A DNA stretch of 5,358 nt from assembly GCA_024762755.1 (NCBI GenBank), contig JANTGX010000174.1:1-5358 (forward strand), written 5' to 3'. The DNA is from Gammaproteobacteria bacterium. Its GTDB lineage: Bacteria; Pseudomonadota; Gammaproteobacteria; SZUA-152. Shown here piece by piece: positions 1 through 4,743 of the stretch (position 1 is the stretch's first letter; each line of letters starts with the position of its first letter). The notes below the pieces were generated by a model, which was not told the DNA's origin, did no database searches, and saw only the letters and a list, made by a program, of their open reading frames with translations. A program made the translations under genes and the position numbers.

Positions 1-9
1 CCACGGGAT

Positions 10-43
10 GGGGCGCGGCAGAGCTGTCGCGCCCCGTTTCTTT
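10..43 (+). terminator. Intrinsic terminator of a gene left of the window
   Basis: GGGGCGCG at 10-17 pairs perfectly with CGCGCCCC at 28-35. The stem continues inward through a G-T wobble and the pairs C19-G26 and A20-T25, leaving a GAGC loop. The stem is followed by GTTTCTTT, a T-rich though interrupted tail. The tail is on the plus strand, so it would stop transcription running rightward from a gene whose end lies outside the window. Confidence 0.75.
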
Positions 44-89
44 GTGTGCGAGAAAGAGAAACGGACTCTGTTGTCCCATTCACTTTCGC

Positions 90-117
90 GTTGTTTCGGC
101 GCAGTCATTGAAACAAC
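90..117. repeat. 8-bp perfect inverted repeat with 12-nt spacer
   Basis: GTTGTTTC at 90-97 and GAAACAAC at 110-117 are perfect reverse complements separated by 12 nt. No T run follows, so it is not a terminator by itself. It could be an mRNA 3'-end stabilising hairpin or a protein-binding dyad; nothing in the sequence decides between these. Confidence 0.35.
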
Positions 118-122
118 CGGGA

Positions 123-172
123 ATCAGCGGGTCGCGTGAATGGTGACACGTCAGTCGCTGATCTTTTTTTTT
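123..172 (+). terminator. Possible second intrinsic terminator ending in nine T
   Basis: ATCAGCG at 123-129 pairs with CGCTGAT at 156-162. A 5x5 internal loop follows, then CGTG at 135-138 pairs with CACG at 147-150. Directly after the stem come a C and nine T (164-172). The long T run makes this a plausible backup terminator behind the one at 10-43. The interrupted stem makes it weaker. The T run also abuts the dispersed repeat that begins at 171, so it may have arrived with that element. Confidence 0.5.
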
Positions 173-246
173 CGTCATTCCGGCGAAGGCCGGAATCCAG
201 TGGTTTTAGCAACTTACTGGATCCCGGCATGCGCCGGGATGACGAA
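171..246. repeat. Dispersed palindromic element (REP/MITE-like), 76 bp
   Basis: Two 30-bp arms, 171-200 and 217-246, are inverted copies matching at 26 of 30 positions, with a 16-bp spacer. Each arm is itself a hairpin: ATTCCGGC/GCCGGAAT around GAAG in the left arm and ATCCCGGC/GCCGGGAT around ATGC in the right arm. All four mismatches between arms leave these internal stems paired, so the secondary structure is preserved (compensatory T/C with A/G). The outer ends read TTCGTCAT and ATGACGAA. Elements with this architecture and similar GTCATTCC ends are, as I recall, common dispersed repeats in proteobacterial genomes. Membership of a specific family needs a search of the whole genome. Confidence 0.8.
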
Positions 247-426
247 TCCAATGTTAATGGGACAGCAGTGAGAAACGAATACGCAGCTCGCCGTCAGCGG
301 CCGGGAACCATCGCCGAGACGGCCGGCCACGGAAGCATGTGCGGACCTGCCCACTGATCTCCGTGTGAAGGGAGGCCGGCATGTCCGCCCTCACTCCGCT
401 GCACAGGGAGGGCCTGGCGCGGCCAG

Positions 427-1275
427 TCAGTGCAGTGCCGCGGCCAGGCGGCGGCGGTATTCACGCACCAGTTCGGGGTCGTCGATCAGATTGAACAGGG
501 CGAGGAGGTTCTTGCGCCCGATGTCGTCCTCGAAATGGCGGTCGCGGCGGATGATCTCCAGCAGCTGGTCCATGGCCTCGGCATAGCGGTGCTCGGCCGC
601 GTAACGATTGGCCAGCTGCAGACGTGCCTCGAGGTCGTCGGGGTCCTTGTCCAGGCGGTCGAGCAGTGCCTTCTCCGCGGGCAGGTCGCGGCTCTGCTCG
701 GCGAGCGCCAGACGACTCTCCAACTCCTTCACTGCGTCGTCGAGGCGGGCGGTGGGGGAGAGCCCGGCGAGTTGTTCGCGGGCGGCCTCGGGGTTGTCCA
801 GGTCCAGGTGGGTGCGTGCCAGATCGATGCGCACGCGCTCGTTCTCCGGTTCCAAGGCCTGGGCCTCTTGCAACAGTTCACGGGCCTTCTCCGCCGAGCC
901 GTCCTTGCGCTGCTGCCCGGCCTGCTGGCGCAGCTCCTCCGCCGGCGAGGGCTGCAGTCGGTCGAGAAAGGCACGCACCTCGGACTCCGGCAGGGCGCCG
1001 GAGAATTCGTCCACCACCTCGCCGTTGACCACGGCCTTCACGGTGGGGATGCCACGCACGCCGAACTGGCCGGCGAGGCGCTGATTGTCGTCGGAATTCA
1101 CCTTGGCCAGGACGAAGCGGCCGCCGTATTCCTCGGCCAGTCTTTCCAGTACCGGCTTGAGGACCTTGCACGGCCCGCACCAGGGGGCCCAGAAGTCCAC
1201 CACCACGGGAACCTCGTAGGAACGCTCCAGGACCTCACGCTCGAAGTCCTTCTCGTCCACGTCGATGGAATGCAT
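427..1275 (-). CDS. cnoX: CnoX/YbbN chaperedoxin (thioredoxin domain + TPR)
   Basis: This is a 282-residue cytoplasmic protein, close to the 284 residues of E. coli CnoX (YbbN), a holdase that guards proteins under oxidative stress and passes them to GroEL and DnaK. Residues 1-110 form a thioredoxin domain with WCGPC (Cys33, Cys36), KVNSDDN, and the cis-proline loop GIPT (Pro77). From about residue 115 to the end come helical TPR-type repeats ending in YRRRLAAAL, which resembles the E. coli C-terminus. E. coli CnoX has a degenerate SXXC motif; this protein keeps both cysteines, so it probably also has dithiol redox activity. I chose ATG at 1275 because GGCGAGG (minus strand, 1289-1283) lies 7 nt upstream. 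ATG at 1281 would have a 1-nt gap, and ATG at 1308 has no such signal. The gene stands alone, divergent from the cytochrome gene. The family call is secure; the redox activity is inferred. Confidence 0.93.
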   Translation of the reverse strand: MHSIDVDEKDFEREVLERSYEVPVVVDFWAPWCGPCKVLKPVLERLAEEYGGRFVLAKVNSDDNQRLAGQFGVRGIPTVKAVVNGEVVDEFSGALPESEVRAFLDRLQPSPAEELRQQAGQQRKDGSAEKARELLQEAQALEPENERVRIDLARTHLDLDNPEAAREQLAGLSPTARLDDAVKELESRLALAEQSRDLPAEKALLDRLDKDPDDLEARLQLANRYAAEHRYAEAMDQLLEIIRRDRHFEDDIGRKNLLALFNLIDDPELVREYRRRLAAALH

Positions 1276-1324
1276 CGCCATACCTCGCCACGTTTTGCAG
1301 AGACCCAAGACCCGAAAGGGCGGC

Positions 1325-1351
1325 CACGAAATGGGAGGTTTCGTGCACGAA
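1325..1351. promoter_or_regulatory. Candidate operator upstream of cnoX (three TTCGTG half-sites)
   Basis: TTCGTGCACGAA at 1340-1351 is a perfect 12-bp palindrome. A third copy of the half-site, CACGAA at 1325-1330, lies nine bases to its left in the opposite orientation to the adjacent TTCGTG. The cluster lies 50-76 bp upstream of the cnoX start, where an operator or promoter-proximal site would be expected. No convincing -35/-10 pair was found beside it, and I do not recognise the regulator. It could also be an mRNA leader hairpin. Confidence 0.35.
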
Positions 1352-1649
1352 TGCAGAGGCAGCCCTTCCGGGTAGGCTGGACATGGGGGTAGGGCATGCG
1401 GGCTTCAAGGGCGCGGGGTACTGAACAGGGTGCAAAAAGCGTGCTTGGCCGGGTCGTCCCCGCCAGCCGTTGGCATCAACTGCCCGCGCCGTGCGGGCAG
1501 CGGGTCCAATGGGGATTTCGTTCGTCCGTGAAGGAGGGCGAACGCGGGTCACCGTTTCGTGTGCTACTTTTTTTCAGGTTCGAGGATCCGATTCCCAGCT
1601 GTCCACTTGGTCTTTGTGGTCATTCGCCAGGGTTCGCAGGACGGTCGAA

Positions 1650-1693
1650 GCCATCGGTGCACGATGGCCGTGATCACATCCCTACGGCCATCG
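1650..1693 (+). promoter_or_regulatory. Three-segment dyad able to form alternative hairpins
   Basis: CGATGGCCGT at 1662-1671 and ACGGCCATCG at 1684-1693 are perfect 10-bp inverted repeats with a 12-nt spacer that includes TGATCAC. The left part of the first arm is also perfectly complementary to GCCATCG at 1650-1656 with a 5-nt loop. The middle segment can therefore pair with the left or the right one, but not both. As DNA, this could be an upstream activator site. As RNA, it could be a switch, but no terminator T run follows. It lies 156-199 bp upstream of the cytochrome start codon. Function is unknown. Confidence 0.45.
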
Positions 1694-1724
1694 AGAAAAA
1701 TTCGGGATTCAGGGAACCTTGAGC

Positions 1725-1748
1725 ACACCGCCAGCGTTCCTGGCGTGT
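1725..1748 (+). repeat. Bulged hairpin in the cytochrome upstream region
   Basis: ACAC (1725-1728) and GCCAG (1730-1734) pair with CTGGC (1740-1744) and GTGT (1745-1748). This makes a nine-pair stem with one bulged C at 1729 and a CGTTC loop. Its right arm overlaps the possible sigma-54-type element at 1741-1755, so the two readings compete. Confidence 0.35.
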
Positions 1749-1755
1749 CACCTGC
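1741..1755 (+). promoter_or_regulatory. Possible sigma-54-type -24/-12 promoter for the cytochrome gene
   Basis: The 15 bases read TGGCGTG, four unspecified bases, then CTGC. The sigma-54 consensus is TGGCACG-N4-TTGC. The invariant GG (-24) and GC (-12) are both present with the correct 10-base gap. Mismatches are at A/G, C/T and T/C positions. Transcription would start near 1767, giving a leader of about 80 nt. No sigma-70-type pair I could find is better. Such short motifs also arise by chance in GC-rich DNA, so this is only a candidate. Confidence 0.3.
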
Positions 1756-1780
1756 GCCCGTGACGTCACGAAGGCAGGTG
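1749..1780. promoter_or_regulatory. 32-bp composite palindrome upstream of the cytochrome gene
   Basis: CACCTGC (1749-1755) and GCAGGTG (1774-1780) are perfect inverted repeats. Between them, after a 3-base gap on each side, sits the perfect 12-bp palindrome CGTGACGTCACG (1759-1770). The whole is symmetric about 1764/1765 with 26 of 32 bases in dyad pairs. A dimeric repressor operator or a strong RNA hairpin in the leader are both possible. It ends 68 bp before the start codon and would overlap the transcription start if the sigma-54-type site is used. Confidence 0.5.
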
Positions 1781-1824
1781 TCGGTACCCACCGCGGGACA
1801 CAGTCGTAGCGTGTCGTCTTACCG

Positions 1825-1844
1825 CCCAATCCACCATTGGGAGG
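1825..1844 (+). promoter_or_regulatory. Shine-Dalgarno site partly sequestered in a hairpin
   Basis: The ribosome binding site GGGAGG (1839-1844) lies 4 nt before ATG at 1849, which fixes the cytochrome start. Its first half lies inside ATTGGG (1836-1841), which pairs perfectly with CCCAAT (1825-1830) across a CCACC loop. The stem is short (6 bp, half A/T), so it may only modestly tune translation. Confidence 0.5.
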
Positions 1845-1848
1845 CCTT

Positions 1849-4446
1849 ATGAACAAGAATAAGACGTATGGAATCCAGGCTGTCTTCGGCCCCGGCAATG
1901 GGCGGCGTTCGATCTCCGGACTCGCCCTGTGCACGGTTTTGTTGCTCGCCGGCTGTGGCGGCGGCGAGGGGGGTAAATCCACCCCTGTGGTAGGTGAAGG
2001 GCCGCTGGCCTCGGCGAGCGAGGATGAACACGATGCACAGCGGCAGTCACTGAGCATCCGCGAGGCGAAATGGGACCGTGGGGACGGCGAACTCAAGGTC
2101 GAGGGCCGGGCCACGGCCGGCTCGACGGTGACCGTCACCGACGCCGACAGCGGCACGAGGCTGGGTACGGCGGCGGCCAATGACGAAGGCAAGTGGCGCC
2201 TGAAGCGCGACTTGAGTTCATCGCCCTGCCGGGTGAGCGCCAAGGTCGACGGGCAACGGGTCGACAGGGCAGTGGAAGATGCCCCCGACGACTGCGGCAC
2301 GACGCCAACGCCAACGCCAACGCCAACGCCAACGCCAACACCGACACCGACACCGACACCAACGCCGACACCCCTGAGCGGCGACTTCCGCGTGCTGGCG
2401 GCCAACGACCTCGGCATGCACTGTGCCGACCTCGACTACCAGGTCTTCTCCATCCTGCCGCCCTTCAACGTGGTACATGCCCAGGTGGTGCAGCGCGGCG
2501 TCAATGGCGCCATGCCGCGGCTGCTCTCCGGCGCGGAGGCCGACCTGGTGTATTTCGGCACCAGCAACCCGCGCGATCCGGTGGGTCCGGATTCCATCAA
2601 TACCACCAGTCAGAACAGCAGCGGCATCTTCAAGAGCAACTTCTGGGAGCAGCGCAACGGCCGCACCCTGGGTGGCCTGGCCTACGGGCCGCTCTATCCC
2701 GCCACGGACCAGCTCGGCCTGTGTGACCCCGCGGCCGGGCCCTGCCCCAGTGCCCTGACCCTGTTCGAGCCCATCCCGGCCGATCTCGGCATCCCCGTGC
2801 CCGACCCGGCGCAGCTGCCCCGTCTGGTCACCGGGCAACAGGCCATGCCCAGCGTGACGGCACGCAATCCGCTGCAGACCGCCCCCTACTCGGCCAACGA
2901 ACCCCAGCCCTTCGACCGCTTCGATGTCGATCTGCCGTTCTTCGCCGCCTTCCCCTTCGGCAGCGTGATCCAGGGGGTCAACTGGTGGGCCGCCGACGGC
3001 ATCCCCATGGCGCCGGTGGACGACAGCGGGCGCAGCAACGCCTACCCCTTGATGCGGGTGCGGGCGGTGCAGAAGGGGAGTGATCCCAGCGACCCCGCCA
3101 ACCACATGGCCTCGCTGGACGTGGTGCTGCCGGTGGCCGCCGAGGCCGATTGCCAGAACTGCCACGCCGACCCCACCGACTTCGGCAATGGCGCGGCGAG
3201 CGACTTCGCCTCCGTCAGCACCTACGCCGACGGCACCCCCTGGGTGGTGGAGAGCGCGGCCACGGCCCCCGGCCCGCAGCCGCTGCAGAACGCCGCCAAG
3301 ATCAACATCCTGCGCCTGCACGACGCCAAGCACGGCGCCGACTACACATCCAGCGTCGACGGCAGCCCCAGCCCCTGCAACAGTGGCACGGAGGCCAGTT
3401 GCCTGGCCAATCGCACCCCGGTGCAGTGTTCCCAGTGCCACTACTCGCCGGCCCTGGACCTGGCCCAGGTGGGGCCCATCGACGAGCCTGCACAGGGCGA
3501 GAACGGCCGCCAGCAGACGCGCCACATCAGCATGTCGCGCGCCATGCACGGTTTCCACGGCCAGTTCCGCGGCCTGTTTCCCGCCATGCCGGCGCCGGAC
3601 GACCCCTCGCGTACGCCGAGCCTGGTCAACGAGGTGCTCGACAACACCTGTTATCAATGCCACCCGGGCAAGGCCACGCAGTGTCTGCGCGGCGCCATGT
3701 TCAACGGTGGCGTGGTGTGCCAGGACTGCCACGGTGGCATGCCCCAGGTGGGCAACGACTTCACCGGCAACCTGGCCAGCGGCGGCGCGCTGGATCTGAG
3801 CAAACGCGTGCCCTGGGCCAACGAGCCCAAGTGCCAGTCCTGCCATGTGGGTGACGAACTGACCGTGGCCGCACTGGACACCAGCGACTTCGTCATGGCC
3901 GCCGATGGCCTGCGTCTGCGCCAGGCCTACCGCCGTTCCGACGCGGCCCAGGCGGTGTTGCCCATGATCGAGATGCCCACTTCGCGCTTCGCCGAGAGTG
4001 AGGGCCTGTACCGTCTGAGCAAGGGCCACGGCGGCGTCATGTGCGAGGGCTGCCACGGCAGCACCCATGCCATCTGGCCGGTGAAGCCGGACGACCCCAA
4101 CGGCACCTTCCTGGCCAACGACAACCTGGCCGCGGTGGACCTGCAGGGTCATGCCGGCACCATTACCGAGTGCACCACTTGCCACGAGGCCGGCAGCCTG
4201 GGGCTGACCCTGGACGGCCCACACGGCATGCATCCGGTGAACGATGCGCGCTGGAATCATAGCCACAAGGACATGGCCGAGGGCAACAAGGACCGCTGTC
4301 GCGCCTGTCACGGCCTCAATGGTCAGGGCAGCGTGCTCTCGCGGGTGGCCGCCGATCGCACCCTGCAGAGCGAAGACCATGGCAGCGTGTTCCTGCCCAA
4401 AGGCACGCCGGTGCGCTGCGATATCTGTCACAGCAACGAGCTGTAG
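1849..4446 (+). CDS. Nonaheme c-type cytochrome lipoprotein with Thr-Pro stalk
   Basis: This is an 865-residue exported electron carrier. Residues 1-36 form a lipoprotein signal peptide (RR at 19-20, hydrophobic stretch, lipobox LLAGC). Cys36 is the acylated residue, and Gly at +2 favours the outer membrane. Residues about 67-149 form a small beta-rich Ig-like module with Cys127 and Cys149. Residues 151-175 are a Thr-Pro linker (12 TP units). Residues 176-430 form a heme-free module with NDLGMHC (186-192) and FSILPPFN. Nine CXXCH heme sites begin at Cys435, 527, 601, 624, 662, 732, 775, 817 and 857; the last is four residues from the end. Sixteen other histidines after the linker are enough for bis-His ligation. 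ATG 1849 fits GGGAGG better than the in-frame TTG at 1837. A strong terminator follows. The multiheme lipoprotein call is firm; a role in extracellular or interspecies electron transfer is inferred. No maturation gene or porin partner is visible. Confidence 0.95.
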   Translation: MNKNKTYGIQAVFGPGNGRRSISGLALCTVLLLAGCGGGEGGKSTPVVGEGPLASASEDEHDAQRQSLSIREAKWDRGDGELKVEGRATAGSTVTVTDADSGTRLGTAAANDEGKWRLKRDLSSSPCRVSAKVDGQRVDRAVEDAPDDCGTTPTPTPTPTPTPTPTPTPTPTPTPLSGDFRVLAANDLGMHCADLDYQVFSILPPFNVVHAQVVQRGVNGAMPRLLSGAEADLVYFGTSNPRDPVGPDSINTTSQNSSGIFKSNFWEQRNGRTLGGLAYGPLYPATDQLGLCDPAAGPCPSALTLFEPIPADLGIPVPDPAQLPRLVTGQQAMPSVTARNPLQTAPYSANEPQPFDRFDVDLPFFAAFPFGSVIQGVNWWAADGIPMAPVDDSGRSNAYPLMRVRAVQKGSDPSDPANHMASLDVVLPVAAEADCQNCHADPTDFGNGAASDFASVSTYADGTPWVVESAATAPGPQPLQNAAKINILRLHDAKHGADYTSSVDGSPSPCNSGTEASCLANRTPVQCSQCHYSPALDLAQVGPIDEPAQGENGRQQTRHISMSRAMHGFHGQFRGLFPAMPAPDDPSRTPSLVNEVLDNTCYQCHPGKATQCLRGAMFNGGVVCQDCHGGMPQVGNDFTGNLASGGALDLSKRVPWANEPKCQSCHVGDELTVAALDTSDFVMAADGLRLRQAYRRSDAAQAVLPMIEMPTSRFAESEGLYRLSKGHGGVMCEGCHGSTHAIWPVKPDDPNGTFLANDNLAAVDLQGHAGTITECTTCHEAGSLGLTLDGPHGMHPVNDARWNHSHKDMAEGNKDRCRACHGLNGQGSVLSRVAADRTLQSEDHGSVFLPKGTPVRCDICHSNEL
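2302..2373 (+). repeat. In-frame hexanucleotide tandem repeat encoding the Thr-Pro stalk
   Basis: Eleven 6-bp units run from 2305 to 2370: five CCAACG, one CCAACA, three CCGACA, one CCAACG and one CCGACA. They are flanked by ACG and CCC codons, which complete twelve Thr-Pro pairs. All variants are synonymous, so selection appears to hold the protein sequence. Because the unit is a multiple of three, slippage would lengthen or shorten the stalk without breaking the frame. Confidence 0.9.
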
Positions 4447-4453
4447 CCTGAGC

Positions 4454-4477
4454 CGGCCCGCCCCGCGTGGCGGGCCG
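4454..4477 (+). terminator. GC hairpin directly after the cytochrome stop
   Basis: CGGCCCGCC (4454-4462) pairs perfectly with GGCGGGCCG (4469-4477) around a CCGCGT loop, starting 8 nt after the stop codon. Only CCTTCCC follows, so it is poor as an intrinsic terminator alone. It more likely protects the mRNA 3' end or assists the stronger terminator downstream. Confidence 0.5.
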
Positions 4478-4497
4478 CCTTCCCGCCTCAAGGGCAT

Positions 4498-4550
4498 TCC
4501 CCCAGGCCGGTCATGACACTGTGACCGGCCTGGGGGATTTTTTTGTTTTT
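4498..4550 (+). terminator. Strong intrinsic terminator of the cytochrome gene
   Basis: A perfect 16-bp stem (4498-4513 with 4522-4537, including CCCCCAGGCCGGTCA and its complement) encloses an 8-nt loop. It is followed at once by seven T, a G and five T (4538-4550). This should end most transcripts leaving the cytochrome gene. It implies that the downstream lipoprotein gene has its own promoter or depends on read-through. The minus strand lacks a comparable T run, so it acts on rightward transcription. Confidence 0.93.
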
Positions 4551-4594
4551 CGAAAATTTCCGTGGCGTTGTCATGAGCCGCGGATCGGGGGTGA

Positions 4595-4617
4595 TGGGTT
4601 TCGTCGTGCTCAACCCA
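4595..4617. repeat. Short TGGGTT/AACCCA dyad, possible dispersed repeat
   Basis: TGGGTT (4595-4600) and AACCCA (4612-4617) are inverted around TCGTCGTGCTC. The surrounding string, with GGGTTTCG, GCTCAACCCACCCT and GCGATGA, resembles a short repeat I recall between genes in several proteobacteria. This cannot be confirmed from one copy. It could equally be a small operator for the downstream gene. Confidence 0.35.
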
Positions 4618-4642
4618 CCCTGCGATGAGGCTGGTTTGGGCA

Positions 4643-4657
4643 TGGCGTGTTTTTTGT
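4643..4657 (+). promoter_or_regulatory. Weak sigma-54-like element before the DUF4382 gene
   Basis: The bases read TGGCGTG, TTTT, then TTGT. The -24 GG is present, but the -12 position has GT instead of the nearly invariant GC, so on its own merits it is poor. It is listed because the same TGGCGTGT string occurs in the comparable element before the cytochrome gene. A start near 4669 would give a leader of about 75 nt. Confidence 0.15.
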
Positions 4658-4743
4658 CTCGCGGAGGGAACCTTCGGCCAAGACGGGACGTTTTACCCAG
4701 CGAGTCTTTGTCTCCCCAGCGAACCATCAAAGGAAGGAAAACC

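Larger units (their letters stand above)
44..426. other. Gene-free interval between two converging transcription units
   Basis: No open frame here has a ribosome binding site or a recognisable protein. The interval lies between a presumed rightward gene outside the window and the leftward cnoX gene, so it is a convergent 3'-3' region. Besides the terminators and the palindromic element, a short hairpin lies directly beyond the cnoX stop (CTGGC 414-418 with GCCAG 422-426). It has no T run on the minus strand, so no clear terminator for cnoX is visible. I see nothing else between 247 and 413. Confidence 0.6.
1276..1848. other. Divergent intergenic region, dyad-rich, no gene
   Basis: This 573-bp stretch separates the cnoX and cytochrome start codons. 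Short open frames in it lack ribosome binding sites and resemble no protein I know. Besides the dyads listed separately, it contains CTGCCCGC/GCGGGCAG (1480-1487 with 1493-1500, 5-nt loop) and CGTTCGTCC/GGGCGAACG (1519-1527 with 1536-1544, one G-T pair). It also has a run of eight or more T near 1567-1574 with no adjacent stem. It must carry promoters for both genes. Its unusual length and dyad density suggest regulated expression of at least one of them, probably the cytochrome. Confidence 0.55.

Noticed and set aside
430..1392. 320-codon open frame on the plus strand opposite cnoX
   Set aside because: It shares the codon phase of cnoX, has no ribosome binding site and no recognisable domain, while the minus strand encodes a clear thioredoxin-TPR protein.
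1480..1574. Hairpins at 1480-1500 and 1519-1544 plus the T run near 1567 as a terminator
   Set aside because: The T run is more than 20 bases from the nearest stem, and no rightward gene ends here.
1621..1720. Cyclic-di-GMP (GEMM) riboswitch upstream of the cytochrome, considered because such switches control cytochromes in Geobacter
   Set aside because: Fragments such as GAAGCC are present, but the conserved core strings of the GEMM class (GGCAAA and GACGCAAAGCC with the tetraloop receptor) are absent. The hairpins present are simple inverted repeats.
1837..1848. In-frame TTG at 1837 as an upstream start for the cytochrome
   Set aside because: It overlaps the Shine-Dalgarno sequence used by ATG 1849 and has no purine-rich site before it. 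The ATG gives a normal lipoprotein signal peptide.
1396..1852. Short plus-strand open frames in the divergent region
   Set aside because: They are Arg/Ser/Pro-rich with no ribosome binding site, no domain and no codon pattern like the real genes.
2302..2373. Tandem repeats as a CRISPR-like array
   Set aside because: The units are 6 bp with no spacers and encode a continuous Thr-Pro linker.
2218..4497. Long open frame (759 codons) on the minus strand opposite the cytochrome gene
   Set aside because: It is the mirror of a high-GC gene with strong third-position bias. Its product is low in complexity (Ala, Gly, His, Val-rich), lacks domains and ribosome binding signals, and the sense-strand protein has nine heme motifs and a signal peptide.
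4551..4743. Sigma-70 promoter with TTGTCA at 4568-4573 for the DUF4382 gene
   Set aside because: No acceptable -10 hexamer occurs 16-18 bases downstream; the spacing leads into GTGATG.
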